A stretch of 64,000 nt of DNA from JBKQHQ01 sp052148715 (GCA_052148715.1 JBKQHQ010000009.1:1-64000), one strand, 5' to 3'; positions 18,503 through 27,671 are shown, counted from the first letter of the stretch. The notes: generated by a model not told the origin, from the letters alone. A program made the numbers and translations.

Positions 18503-19285
18503 CTACCGCTGCAGCAGGAAGCCCAAGACCCGGTCCGTATATTCGTCGGGTGCCTCGACGTTGGCGATGTGCGCGGCATCGAGAATGGTGAGGCTCGCGC
18601 CCCGGATACGGCTGCGGATGTACTCGTTGGCGGCAATCGGCGTCGCCGTGTCGTAGCGTCCGGCGATGACCAGGGTGGGGGCGGTGATCTTCGCCAGGAT
18701 CTCGCGGTGATCCATGTCGCGGACGGCGGCGCAGCAGCCGAGATATCCCTCGACCGGCGTCGACAACAACATCGCCTTCATGTGTGCCGTGGTCTGCGGG
18801 TCGCGCTCGCGGAAGCCACTGCTGAGCCAGGCGCCGAGGGAGCGATCGGCGATCGCCGCGATGCCACCCTCGCTCACGGCCTTGATGCGGTCCTGCCATA
18901 GCGTCTTGTCGGGGTAGTAGCAGGCGGTGTTCGACAAGATGAGCGTCTCGATCCGCGTTGGCGCGTTGGCGCCGAGCCATTGGCCGACCATGCCGCCCAT
19001 GGAGAGCCCGCACCAGTGGATTTTTTGCACACCCAAGGCGTCGAGGATCGCCAACACGTCGCGCCCGAGCCGCTCCATGCTGTAGGGCCCTTTGGGCACG
19101 CCGGATTGCCCGTGACCGCGCCGGTCGTAGCGCAGCAGCCGAAAATGCTTGGCGAATTTGGGCGCCTGCACATCCCACATCCGCAGCGTGGTGCCGAGCG
19201 AATTCGACAGCATCAGCACCGGTGCGCGCTCGGGTCCTTCGAGCTCGACGTGGATGGGACAGCCGTCGGCGTCGATCGTGGGCAT
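18503..19285 (-). CDS. pcaD: 3-oxoadipate enol-lactonase (PcaD-type alpha/beta hydrolase)
   Basis: A 260-residue alpha/beta hydrolase. The nucleophile Ser lies in HWCGLSMGGMVGQWLG, the oxyanion region is LMLSNSLGTTLRMWD, and the catalytic His is in LDAAHIANVE. The SNSLGT motif and RYDRRGHGQSGVP are characteristic of PcaD, which hydrolyses 3-oxoadipate enol-lactone in the protocatechuate branch of the beta-ketoadipate pathway. The start at 19285 (MPTIDADGCPIHVELEG) has GAGGAAA upstream; the frame is open to 19405 without similarity. No other pca genes are visible. It is convergent with the AraC gene and may finish the aromatic route begun by the oxygenase. Confidence 0.85.
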   Translation of the reverse strand: MPTIDADGCPIHVELEGPERAPVLMLSNSLGTTLRMWDVQAPKFAKHFRLLRYDRRGHGQSGVPKGPYSMERLGRDVLAILDALGVQKIHWCGLSMGGMVGQWLGANAPTRIETLILSNTACYYPDKTLWQDRIKAVSEGGIAAIADRSLGAWLSSGFRERDPQTTAHMKAMLLSTPVEGYLGCCAAVRDMDHREILAKITAPTLVIAGRYDTATPIAANEYIRSRIRGASLTILDAAHIANVEAPDEYTDRVLGFLLQR

Positions 19286-19529
19286 GGGCGTTTCCTCTCT
19301 GGCGACGGGTTGCGGCCGCAGGATGCGGTCAGGCGAGCGACGAAGCCTAGCCGCGCCTGATCGGATCATCGCATCGCATAGCTTGGCAATCGCATCAACG
19401 CTCAAATGGCGGTCACGTCCGGTCCGGGTCGCAGCGGACGGAACATTGGCCGGCGCCCTTCCCAGAGGCGCCGCGAAGCCCTAAGTCGGTGCCGCCGATG
19501 CCCGCATAGCGGAGACATGGAGACCGACG

Positions 19530-20024
19530 ATGGCGATGACGATGACCGGCGAGCAGCAACTCCCCGCGGCGCGTGAGACCGTCTGGGCAAAGCTCAATGA
19601 TCCGGAGGTGCTCAAGGCGTGCATTCCGGGCTGCGAGACGCTGGAAAAACTGTCCGATACGGAATTCCAGGCCGTGGCGGTCATCAAGATCGGACCGGTC
19701 AAGGCGACGTTCAAAGGCAAGGTGACGCTGAGCGATCTCGACCCGCCGAACGGCTATCGCATTTCCGGCCAAGGCGATGGGGGGGTGGCTGGATTTGCCA
19801 AGGGCGGCGCGACCGTGGCCTTGGTCCCCAAGGACAGCGACACGCTCTTGAGCTACAATGTGGAAGCGCAGATCGGGGGCAAGCTTGCGCAGCTCGGGCA
19901 GCGCCTGGTGAACGGCGCCGCCAAGAAGATGGCCGACGACTTTTTCCAGCGCTTTGCGGCTGCCGTGACCGGTCCGCCGGGTCCAATTCCCTTGACCGCA
20001 ACCGTTCCGCCGGTTCAGAGTTGA
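19530..20024 (+). CDS. coxG: CoxG, carbon monoxide dehydrogenase subunit G family
   Basis: A 164-residue SRPBCC-fold protein beginning MAMTMTGEQQLPAARETVWA and containing LNDPEVLKACIPGCETLEKL, the CoxG hallmark, and the GGKLAQLGQRLVNGAAKKMA helix. In Oligotropha CoxG is needed to anchor CO dehydrogenase at the membrane (family knowledge). This copy lacks the hydrophobic C-terminal tail found in longer CoxG proteins. The ATG at 19530 has GGAG upstream. It is first in the coxG-S-L-M-D series. Confidence 0.9.
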   Translation: MAMTMTGEQQLPAARETVWAKLNDPEVLKACIPGCETLEKLSDTEFQAVAVIKIGPVKATFKGKVTLSDLDPPNGYRISGQGDGGVAGFAKGGATVALVPKDSDTLLSYNVEAQIGGKLAQLGQRLVNGAAKKMADDFFQRFAAAVTGPPGPIPLTATVPPVQS

Positions 20025-20141
20025 ATCGGTTCCACACCGCGCGAAGGGTCAAAATCGGCGGGATTTGTCTAAAAAAACTCGTCGACCCAGGATATTGGCG
20101 CGAAAATTGAGCGTTTGGCTCGGACCTCGAGGAGGAGCAAC

Positions 20142-20645
20142 ATGTCCGCCGTCTCCCTGACGGTGAACGGCAAGGCCGTTACCGCTGATGTCGACCCGCG
20201 TACGCTGCTGGTGCAGTTCCTGCGCGAGCACCTGCGCCTCACCGGCACCCATGTCGGCTGCGATACCTCGCAATGCGGCGCCTGCGTGGTGCACGTGAAC
20301 GGCAAGGCCGTCAAATCCTGCACGATTTTCCCCTGGCAGATCGAGGGGGCGCAAGTCCTGACCATCGAGGGCCTGGCCGACCCGAACGGTCCGCTGCACC
20401 CGATGCAGGAGGCATTCCGCGAAAACCATGGTCTGCAATGCGGCTATTGCACCCCCGGCATGATCATGGCCGCAGTCGACATGGTCTATCGCAAGGGCAA
20501 CGAGCTCGACGAGCACACCATCCGTCATGAGCTCGAGGGCAATCTGTGCCGCTGCACCGGCTACCACAATATCGTCAAGGCGATCGCCGCCGGCGCGCGC
20601 GCAATGGCGCCCGGGCAGGCGCCAGGCCGACAAGCCGCGGAGTAG
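20142..20645 (+). CDS. coxS: Aerobic CO dehydrogenase-type small subunit, 2x[2Fe-2S]
   Basis: A 167-residue iron-sulfur subunit. The N-terminal plant-ferredoxin-type cluster is held by Cys in HVGCDTSQCGACVVHVNGKA. The C-terminal cluster is held by QCGYCTPGMIM and NLCRCTGYHNIV. It passes electrons from the molybdenum site of CoxL to the FAD of CoxM. The ATG at 20142 has GGAGGAG upstream. The order S-L-M (not M-S-L) is the one usual for form II, that is putative, CO dehydrogenases. Confidence 0.95.
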   Translation: MSAVSLTVNGKAVTADVDPRTLLVQFLREHLRLTGTHVGCDTSQCGACVVHVNGKAVKSCTIFPWQIEGAQVLTIEGLADPNGPLHPMQEAFRENHGLQCGYCTPGMIMAAVDMVYRKGNELDEHTIRHELEGNLCRCTGYHNIVKAIAAGARAMAPGQAPGRQAAE

Positions 20646-20691
20646 CGGAGAGCAGAGTGGGCGCTGTGCAAGGGTCCATGGAGGGACCGCC

Positions 20692-23058
20692 ATGAGTGCG
20701 ACCGGCATCGGCGCCGCGGTGCGCCGCAAGGAAGACCACCGCTTCATCACCGGGCAGGGGCACTACACCGCGGACATCGATCGTTCGCGTCAGAGCCAAG
20801 CGTGCTTCGTGCGCTCGCCGCACGCGCATGCGAGGATCAAATCGATCGATATCCGCGCCGCCACCGGCATGCCCGGCGTGCTCGCGGTGCTCACCGGCGC
20901 GGACCTCGCGGCCGACAAGATCGGCAATCTGATCTGCGGGTGGATGATCCACTCCAAGGACGGCTCGCCGATGAAGATGGCGCCGCATCCGGCGATCGTC
21001 TCGGGTAAGGCTTGTTATCTCGGCGATCCGGTCGCGGTCGTGGTGGCCGAGACGCTAGCGCAGGCGCGGGACGCGGCCGAGAAGGTCGCGGTCGGTTACG
21101 AGGTGCTGCCGGCGGTCTCCGATCCGGCGAAGGCGCAGGCCGACGGCGCGCCGCAGATCCATGACATCGCGCCGAAGAACACCATCTACCAGTGGCAGCT
21201 CGGCGATGCCGCCGCGACCGAGGCCGCGTTCCGTGCCGCCAAGCATGTGACGCGGCTCGATATCGTCAACAACCGGCTGGTGCCGAATGCCATGGAGCCG
21301 CGCGCGGCGATCGGCGAATACGACGCGGGCTCGCAGAGCTTTACGCTCTGGAACACCACGCAGAACCCGCATGTCGCCCGGCTCGTCATCTCCGCCTTCG
21401 TCGGCGTCGCGCCCGAGCACAAGCTGCGGGTGATCGCGCCCGACGTCGGCGGCGGCTTCGGGTCGAAGATCTTCATCTATCCCGAGGAGGTCGTGGCGCT
21501 GTGGGCCGCCAAGCGCGTCGGGCGGCCGGTGAAATGGGTCTCCGAGCGTTCCGAAGCGTTCCTGGCCGATGCGCACGGCCGGGACCACGTGACCCATGCG
21601 GAGCTGGCGCTCGACGCCGAGCAAAGGATCATCGGTCTGCGGGTTCGCACCGTCGCCAATCTCGGCGCCTACATGTCGACCTTCTCGTCGTCGGTCCCGA
21701 CTTATCTGTACGGCACCTTGCTGTCGGGCCAATACGAGATTCCGCATATCTATTGCGAGGTGGACGCGGTCTACACCAATACGGTGCCGGTCGATGCTTA
21801 TCGCGGGGCAGGGCGGCCGGAAGCCACCTTCGTGGTCGAGCGGCTGGTCGAGGTCGCGGCGCGCGAGCTCGGCGTCGATCCGGCGGATTTGCGCAAGAAG
21901 AACTTCATCAAGAATTTCCCGCATCAGACGCCGGTCATCATGAGCTACGACATCGGCGACTATCAGGCCTCGCTGAAGAAGGCGCTCGATCTCGTCGACT
22001 ACAAGGGTTTCAACAAACGCAAGCGCGAGAGCGCGCGGCACGGCCTGCTGCGCGGCATCGGCCTCTCGACCTATATCGAGGCCTGCGGCATTGCGCCGAG
22101 CCAGGCCGTAGGCTCGCTCGGCGCCGGCGTGGGGCTTTGGGAATCGGCGGAGGTGCGGGTCAATCCGACCGGCTCGGTCGAGGTGCTCACCGGCTCCCAC
22201 AGCCACGGCCAGGGTCACGAGACCACTTTCGCGCAGCTCGTCAGCGAACGGCTCGGCATTCCGATCGACACCGTCAGCATCGTGCACGGCGACACCGACA
22301 AGGTGCAGTTCGGCATGGGCACCTATGGCTCGCGCTCCGGCGCCGTCGGCATGTCGGCGATCGTCAAGGCGCTCGACAAGATCGAGACCAAGGCCAAGAA
22401 GGTCGCCGCCCACATGTTGGAGGCGGCCGAAGGCGATATCGAGTTCAAGGACGGCAAATTCACCGTCGCCGGCACCGACAAGTCGGCCGCCTGGGGCGAG
22501 GTGACGCTCAACGCCTATGTCGCGCACAAATTCTCCGGCCAGGAGCTCGAGCCCGGCCTGAAGGAGGGAGCGTTCTACGACCCGGTCAACTTCACCTTCC
22601 CGGCGGGTTGCCATATCTGCGAGGTCGAGATCGATCCGGAGACCGGCAATACCGAGATCGTCGGCTGGACGGCGGTTGACGATTTCGGGACCATCATCAA
22701 CCCGATGATCGTGGAGGGTCAGGTGCACGGCGGCATCGCGCAAGGCGTCGGCCAGGCGCTGCTCGAGAGGGCAGTCTACGACAAGGACGGCCAGCTCGTC
22801 ACCGGCTCCTTCATGGACTACAGCATGCCGCGCGCGCACAACCTGCCACGGCTCAATGTCGGCACGACGGTCACGAAATGTCCGTCGAACCCGCTCGGCA
22901 TCAAGGGGTGCGGGGAGGCGGGCGCCATCGCGGCGCCGGCCGCGGTGATCAATGCCATCACCGATGCGATTGGCACGGAAGAGTTGGCGATGCCGGCGAC
23001 GGCGCAAGCCGTCTGGGCGGCGCTGCGCAAGACCAAAGGCTTACCCCAAGCCGCGTGA
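20692..23058 (+). CDS. coxL: Form II (putative) aerobic CO dehydrogenase-type large molybdopterin subunit
   Basis: A 788-residue molybdenum hydroxylase subunit. It has the N-terminal Ald_Xan_dh domain (VRRKEDHRFITGQGHYTADI) and the molybdopterin-binding domain (IAPDVGGGFGSKIFIYPEE). The active-site loop is AYRGAGR at residues 369-375, the form II type; genuine form I CO dehydrogenases have AYRCSFR with the Cys that binds copper. The catalytic Glu742 lies in KGCGEAGAIAAPAA. The ATG at 20692 has GGAGGGACCGCC upstream. It is cytoplasmic and works with CoxS and CoxM. Form II enzymes may act on CO slowly or on another aldehyde or heterocycle; the sequence does not settle this. Confidence 0.93.
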   Translation: MSATGIGAAVRRKEDHRFITGQGHYTADIDRSRQSQACFVRSPHAHARIKSIDIRAATGMPGVLAVLTGADLAADKIGNLICGWMIHSKDGSPMKMAPHPAIVSGKACYLGDPVAVVVAETLAQARDAAEKVAVGYEVLPAVSDPAKAQADGAPQIHDIAPKNTIYQWQLGDAAATEAAFRAAKHVTRLDIVNNRLVPNAMEPRAAIGEYDAGSQSFTLWNTTQNPHVARLVISAFVGVAPEHKLRVIAPDVGGGFGSKIFIYPEEVVALWAAKRVGRPVKWVSERSEAFLADAHGRDHVTHAELALDAEQRIIGLRVRTVANLGAYMSTFSSSVPTYLYGTLLSGQYEIPHIYCEVDAVYTNTVPVDAYRGAGRPEATFVVERLVEVAARELGVDPADLRKKNFIKNFPHQTPVIMSYDIGDYQASLKKALDLVDYKGFNKRKRESARHGLLRGIGLSTYIEACGIAPSQAVGSLGAGVGLWESAEVRVNPTGSVEVLTGSHSHGQGHETTFAQLVSERLGIPIDTVSIVHGDTDKVQFGMGTYGSRSGAVGMSAIVKALDKIETKAKKVAAHMLEAAEGDIEFKDGKFTVAGTDKSAAWGEVTLNAYVAHKFSGQELEPGLKEGAFYDPVNFTFPAGCHICEVEIDPETGNTEIVGWTAVDDFGTIINPMIVEGQVHGGIAQGVGQALLERAVYDKDGQLVTGSFMDYSMPRAHNLPRLNVGTTVTKCPSNPLGIKGCGEAGAIAAPAAVINAITDAIGTEELAMPATAQAVWAALRKTKGLPQAA

Positions 23059-23114
23059 AATGAATTTCTGCTTCGCATTCGGGCGAGGCGATCGAGACGA
23101 TACGGAGAGCAAAT

Positions 23115-23927
23115 ATGTACGCCTTCACCTTCCACCGGCCGACCACCGTGCGGCAGGCGGTCAATCTTCTCGCCAAGAACGAGGATGCAAAGCTTCTTGC
23201 CGGGGGTCATTCGCTGGTTCCGGTGATGAAGCAGCGCCTGGCGAGCCCGCCGGTGCTGATCGACCTGTCCAAGGTCGAGGGGCTCGCGGGCGTCGAGCTC
23301 AAGGGCCGCTCGGTCGTGATCGGCGCCATGACGCGCCACGTCGACGTGGCGAATTCGCCGGTCCTGAGCGAGGTCATGCCGGCGCTCGCCGGCGTTCCAG
23401 GCTCGATCGGCGACCCGCACGTGCGCCATATGGGAACGATCGGCGGCTCGATCGCCAACAACGATCCGAACGCCGACTATCCTGCCGCCTGCCTGGGGCT
23501 CGGGGCGATCATCATCACGTCGAAACGCCGCATTCCGGCCGACGAGTTCTTTGCCGGCATGTTCACCACCGCGCTGGAGAGCGACGAGATCATCACCAAG
23601 GTGCAGTTCCCGATCGCCAAGAAGGCTGCCTATCAAAAATTCAAGCATCCGGCCTCGGGCTTCGCGCTGGTCGGCGTCTTCGTCTCCAAGCGAGGTTCGG
23701 AGATCCGCGTCGCCGTCACCGGCGCCGGGGCGAACGGGGTTTTTCGCGTCACCGAGTTCGAGCAAGCCTTGAAGAAGCGTTTTTCGCCGAAATCCCTCGA
23801 AGGCCTGTCGGTGCCGCAGGACGGCATGAGCAGCGACATTCATGCGGGCGCCGAGTATCGCGCCCACCTCGTCGGCGTGATGGCGCGCAGGGCGGTGGCA
23901 GCGGCGGTCGCGGCGCCGGGCGAGTGA
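23115..23927 (+). CDS. coxM: Aerobic CO dehydrogenase-type medium FAD subunit
   Basis: A 270-residue FAD subunit. FAD-binding motifs are LLAGGHSLVPVMKQRLASP near residue 30 and HMGTIGGSIANNDPNADYP near residue 110, followed by the CO_deh_flav_C domain. It transfers electrons from CoxS to the quinone pool. It starts 56 nt after coxL with AGAGCAA upstream, and its stop overlaps the next start (GTGA at 23924-23927). Confidence 0.93.
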   Translation: MYAFTFHRPTTVRQAVNLLAKNEDAKLLAGGHSLVPVMKQRLASPPVLIDLSKVEGLAGVELKGRSVVIGAMTRHVDVANSPVLSEVMPALAGVPGSIGDPHVRHMGTIGGSIANNDPNADYPAACLGLGAIIITSKRRIPADEFFAGMFTTALESDEIITKVQFPIAKKAAYQKFKHPASGFALVGVFVSKRGSEIRVAVTGAGANGVFRVTEFEQALKKRFSPKSLEGLSVPQDGMSSDIHAGAEYRAHLVGVMARRAVAAAVAAPGE

Positions 23928-24874
23928 CTGCGCGGAACGGAACCAGCGTGAGCCCAGGCGCGCACCAACCGCCGTCGTCGATCGATGACACGTTGACGCT
24001 GCTGACGGCCGGCGACTACGTGGCCGACCGCTCGCTCGCGACCGTGCTGTATCTTGCCCTGCGCATGGGCCGGCCGCTGCTGCTCGAAGGCGAGGCCGGC
24101 GTCGGCAAGACCGAGATCGCCAAGGTTTTGGCCGCAACGCTCGGGCGGCGGCTCATCCGTCTGCAGTGCTATGAAGGCCTCGACGTGGCGGCGGCCGTGT
24201 ACGAATGGAACTACGCCGCGCAGATGATCGCCATTCGCATCGCCGAGGCCGAGGGCACTGCCGACCACGAGCGCTTGACGCATGACGTCTTCTCCGAGCG
24301 TTTTCTGATCAAGCGGCCGCTGCTGCAGGCGCTCGAGCCCGATCCCACCGGCGCACCGGTGCTGCTGATCGACGAGATCGATCGCACCGATGAGGCGTTC
24401 GAGGCGTTCCTGCTCGAGGTGCTGGCCGATTTCCAGGTCACCGTTCCCGAGCTTGGCACTGTGAAAGCGGCGCAGCCGCCGATCGTCATCGTCACCTCGA
24501 ACCGTACCCGCGAGATTCACGACGCGCTCAAGCGCCGCTGCCTCTATCATTGGCTGGCCTATCCGAGCGCCGCGCGCGAGCTTGCAATCGTGCACGCCAA
24601 GGTGCCCGGTATCGCCGAAAAACTCTCCGAGCAGATCGTCTCGTTCGTGCAGGCGCTGCGCAAGGAGGACTTGTTCAAGGCACCCGGTGTCGCCGAAACC
24701 CTCGACTGGGCCGGCGCGCTGTCCGAGCTTAACGTCGTCGCGCTCGATCCCGCGACCGTCTCCGACACGCTCGGGGTGCTGCTCAAGTATCAAGACGATA
24801 TCGCCCGGCTGGACGGCACCAAGGTGAAGCAATTGCTCGATGGGGTGCGCGCGGAGCTGCGCGCAGCGGAGTAG
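23924..24874 (+). CDS. coxD: CoxD, MoxR-family AAA+ ATPase
   Basis: A 316-residue MoxR-type AAA+ ATPase. The conserved part begins SIDDTLTLLTAGDYVADRSL. Walker A is LLLEGEAGVGKTEIAKVLAA and Walker B VLLIDEIDRTDEAFEAFLLE; sensor 1 is VTSNRTREIHDALKRRC. In Oligotropha CoxD acts with CoxE as a chaperone that matures the copper-molybdenum active site (family knowledge). The GTG at 23924 overlaps the coxM stop; another GTG at 23948 is possible. CoxE would be expected directly downstream but is found only at 57502, which is the basis for the inserted-island call. Confidence 0.9.
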   Translation: MTARNGTSVSPGAHQPPSSIDDTLTLLTAGDYVADRSLATVLYLALRMGRPLLLEGEAGVGKTEIAKVLAATLGRRLIRLQCYEGLDVAAAVYEWNYAAQMIAIRIAEAEGTADHERLTHDVFSERFLIKRPLLQALEPDPTGAPVLLIDEIDRTDEAFEAFLLEVLADFQVTVPELGTVKAAQPPIVIVTSNRTREIHDALKRRCLYHWLAYPSAARELAIVHAKVPGIAEKLSEQIVSFVQALRKEDLFKAPGVAETLDWAGALSELNVVALDPATVSDTLGVLLKYQDDIARLDGTKVKQLLDGVRAELRAAE

Positions 24875-24897
24875 GGCGGGGCATCGCTAAACGGCGA

Positions 24898-24957
24898 ACC
24901 CGGAATCGGGGTTATGGTTTCCGGGTCCCCTCGCTGCGCTCGGGCTCCGGAATGACC
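24898..24957. repeat. Intergenic repeat fragment at the left island junction
   Basis: The phrase tcgctgcgctcgggctccgg followed by aatgac matches the style of Rhizobiales dispersed repeats; the related end cttcgctgcgctcgcaatga occurs at 18463-18482. It lies between coxD and the convergent iorB, at about the place where the cox cluster is interrupted. The sequence aatgaccaca at 24951 resembles aatgacac at 57453 at the other junction, but that match is too short to be a convincing attachment site. Confidence 0.35.
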
Positions 24958-25002
24958 ACAGTGGAACCAAGCACTGGAACCACCTCACGAGCACCATTGA
25001 AT

Positions 25003-27198
25003 TCACGCCGGCTGCTTCAACGTACTGGAATCGACCGGCAGCTTTCGCAGGCGCTTGCCGGTTGCTGCAAAGATCGCGTTGGTGACCGCGGGGACGATCG
25101 CCGAGGTCCCGCACTCCCCCATGCCGCCCGGCAGCTCGGAATTTTTGACGATATGGACCTCGATGGCCGGCGCCTCGTTCATACGAAGCATTTGGTAGGT
25201 ATCGAAGTTGCTTTGCTCAACGCGCCCGTCCCTGAGCGTGATCTCGCCATAGAGCGCGGCCGTTATGCCGAAGATGACCGCGCTCTGAATCTGCGCCCGT
25301 ACGGTATCGGGATTGACCACGGTGCCACAGTCCACTGCGCACACGACGCGCCGCACACGAACCGCACCATTCTTCGATACTTCAACCTCGGCAACCTGCG
25401 CCATGTAGGTCCCGAACACGAACTGCACGGAGACGCCCCGGCCCACCCGTTGCGGCAACGGCTGTCCCCAGCCGGCTTTTTCCGCGGCAAGCTCGAGGAC
25501 GGCCTTGGCGCGTGGCGCCTTATCGAGGAGGGCACGTCGATAGGCGACCGCGTCTTGCTCCGCCGCCGCGGCCAGCTCATCCATAAAGCTTTCGGTTACA
25601 AACACATTATGCGACGGCCCGACGCTGCGCCAGAACGCGGTCGGAATCCCGGGAGGCTCCACCCGCAAGTACTCGACGTGCATGTTCGGGAGCGCATAAA
25701 CGAGATCAATCGCCCCCTCGGTGGTGTCGGGATCGAGACCGTTCTTGAATCCCGGAGGGAGCCATCGCGCAATCACCGAAGATCCGCCGTAGCGATGATT
25801 CCAGGCGACGGGCATTCCTTTCGGATCGAGACCGGCGGAAATTCGGTCTAACCAATAAGGCCGATACATATCGTGCTGGATGTCTTCCTCGCGAGTCCAG
25901 ACGACCTTGACGGGGGCCTCGACCTGCTGCGCGATCTGAACCGCGCGAATGACGCCATCGACCTCCAGCCGCCGACCAAACCCGCCGCCGATCAGATGAT
26001 TGTGCACCACGACCTTGTCCAGCGGCAGGCCGGCGGTCTTGGCTGCCGCGGCCTGGACGCGCCCGATGGCCTGGCTGCCGACCCAGATTTCGCAGCCGTT
26101 CTTGCGGACATGAACCGTGCAGTTCATCGGCTCCATCGTCGCATGCGCGAGAAATGGAACCTGGTAGGTCGCCTCGACCTTGGTCACGGCGCTCGCCATG
26201 GCCTTGCCGGCGTCGCCGATGTTCTGCGCGACCGCTCCCGAATTGACCATCGCCTTTTCAAGCTCGGTGGCGATCTCGTCCGTATTGAGCTTCGCGTTAG
26301 GCCCGTCGTCCCATTCAATGATCAGGGCGGACAGCCCCTTCTTCGCGGCTCCAAAATGATCGGCCACGACGGCGACGGCGTCGTCGAGCCGCACGATCTG
26401 ACGTACGCCATTGACGGCCTTGGCCGCCGCGTCATTGACGCTCTTCACACGGCCGCCGAAGACCGGCGATTGTGCAAGGGTCGCGATCTTGACGCCCGGC
26501 GGCCGAGCGTCGATGCCATAGACCGCTGTTCCGTTGACCTTCGGCGGCGTGTCCAGTCGCTTGGCGGGGGTGCTGATGAGCTTGAACTCCTCCGGCCGCT
26601 TGAGCGCCACTGTTTGCGGCACGGGCAGGAGGGCGGCATCGGCGGCAAGTTCCCCATATTTGATGCGTCTGCCCGTCGGCGCGTGCAGCACTTCACCGCT
26701 TTGCGCCCGGCAGGACGCCGGGTCGACGTTCCATCGCTTCGCCGCCGCCGAGACCAGCATGGTTCTCGCCATCGCGCCGGCTTGGCGCAGCGGTTGCCAC
26801 CCCCCGCGGATCGCGTTCGAATTGCCGGTTGCCTGCACGCCTATCAAGGGGTTGGCGTAGAGCTTCTCGTTGGGCGGCGCATGTTCCAGCCGCACCTGTT
26901 TCAGGTCAACCTCCAGCTCTTCGGCGATCAGCATCGGGATGGACGTATAGGTGCCCTGACCCATCTCGACGTAGGGCATGGTCAGGACAACCCGCCCGTC
27001 GCCTCCGACGCGGACAAAGGCATTCGGCGCGAAGGTGGACGCATCCCCCGTGGCGGCAGCGCCGGTCAGACCCGGTACGTGCAACCTGAGCAGCAAGCCT
27101 CCTCCCGCGGCAATACCGACGCCGGCGACGATGCCAACCCGCACCACATTGCGCCGGGAGAGGTTGCCCACTGGTTGTTGGTCGGTTCGGCCGGTCAT
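25003..27198 (-). CDS. iorB: Isoquinoline 1-oxidoreductase-type molybdopterin subunit (IorB family)
   Basis: A 731-residue molybdenum hydroxylase large subunit of the IorB/aldehyde oxidoreductase branch. The N-terminus NLSRRNVVRVGIVAGVGIAA is a twin-arginine signal, consistent with periplasmic location. Molybdopterin-binding segments are VEMGQGTYTSIPMLIAEELE and HNHLIGGGFGRRLEVDG; the catalytic Glu lies in GMGECGTSAIVPAVTNA. The start at 27198 has GGGAGG 6 nt upstream. It follows iorA by 2 nt and both form one enzyme without a separate FAD subunit, probably delivering electrons to a cytochrome or quinone. The substrate may be an N-heterocycle or aldehyde. It is convergent with coxD. Confidence 0.9.
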   Translation of the reverse strand: MTGRTDQQPVGNLSRRNVVRVGIVAGVGIAAGGGLLLRLHVPGLTGAAATGDASTFAPNAFVRVGGDGRVVLTMPYVEMGQGTYTSIPMLIAEELEVDLKQVRLEHAPPNEKLYANPLIGVQATGNSNAIRGGWQPLRQAGAMARTMLVSAAAKRWNVDPASCRAQSGEVLHAPTGRRIKYGELAADAALLPVPQTVALKRPEEFKLISTPAKRLDTPPKVNGTAVYGIDARPPGVKIATLAQSPVFGGRVKSVNDAAAKAVNGVRQIVRLDDAVAVVADHFGAAKKGLSALIIEWDDGPNAKLNTDEIATELEKAMVNSGAVAQNIGDAGKAMASAVTKVEATYQVPFLAHATMEPMNCTVHVRKNGCEIWVGSQAIGRVQAAAAKTAGLPLDKVVVHNHLIGGGFGRRLEVDGVIRAVQIAQQVEAPVKVVWTREEDIQHDMYRPYWLDRISAGLDPKGMPVAWNHRYGGSSVIARWLPPGFKNGLDPDTTEGAIDLVYALPNMHVEYLRVEPPGIPTAFWRSVGPSHNVFVTESFMDELAAAAEQDAVAYRRALLDKAPRAKAVLELAAEKAGWGQPLPQRVGRGVSVQFVFGTYMAQVAEVEVSKNGAVRVRRVVCAVDCGTVVNPDTVRAQIQSAVIFGITAALYGEITLRDGRVEQSNFDTYQMLRMNEAPAIEVHIVKNSELPGGMGECGTSAIVPAVTNAIFAATGKRLRKLPVDSSTLKQPA

Positions 27199-27200
27199 GA

Positions 27201-27671
27201 TCAACCTCCCTGTCCGTTCGGTTGCGCCGCCTGCTTGATCGCTTCGCGGATACGGACATAGGTGCCACAGCGGCAGATGTTGCCGGACATAGCGTCGTCG
27301 ATGTCGGAATCCGTCGGATGCGGGTTGCTCGCGAGCAGCGCCGAAGCAGACATGATCTGGCCCGACTGGCAGTAACCGCACTGAACGACCTCGCGATCAA
27401 GCCAGGCCTTCTGGATTTTGGCGCCCGCCGCCGTCGCACCGATTGCCTCGATTGTCGTGATCGCCGAGGCGCCTATGCTGTCGATCGTGGTGATGCAAGA
27501 ACGGGTGGCCGCGTCGTCGACATGCACGGTGCAGGCACCGCACAGCGCCTTGCCGCAGCCGAACTTCGTGCCGGTCATGCCCAGCACGTCGCGCAGCACC
27601 CAGAGGAGCGGGGTGTCGCCGTCGACATCGACGTTGTGCGTGTTTCCGTTGACTTTGATGGTGAAGGCCAT
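27201..27671 (-). CDS. iorA: Isoquinoline 1-oxidoreductase-type 2x[2Fe-2S] subunit (IorA family)
   Basis: A 156-residue ferredoxin-type subunit, partner of the gene that follows. The first cluster is bound by Cys in KFGCGKALCGACTVHVDD, the second by VQCGYCQSGQIMSASALL and GNICRCGTYVRIREAI. The start at 27671 has AAGGAGATGACGC directly upstream. An upstream element shared with other island genes lies at 27795-27835, in the gene's own orientation. No Tat signal is present on this subunit, so it is expected to be exported with IorB. Confidence 0.92.
   Translation of the reverse strand: MAFTIKVNGNTHNVDVDGDTPLLWVLRDVLGMTGTKFGCGKALCGACTVHVDDAATRSCITTIDSIGASAITTIEAIGATAAGAKIQKAWLDREVVQCGYCQSGQIMSASALLASNPHPTDSDIDDAMSGNICRCGTYVRIREAIKQAAQPNGQGG

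Noticed and set aside
21055..23007. A 650-codon open frame antisense to coxL, and similar long antisense frames elsewhere
   Set aside because: High GC makes antisense frames open by chance; the translations are Arg/Asp-rich without any family similarity, while the sense genes are clear.
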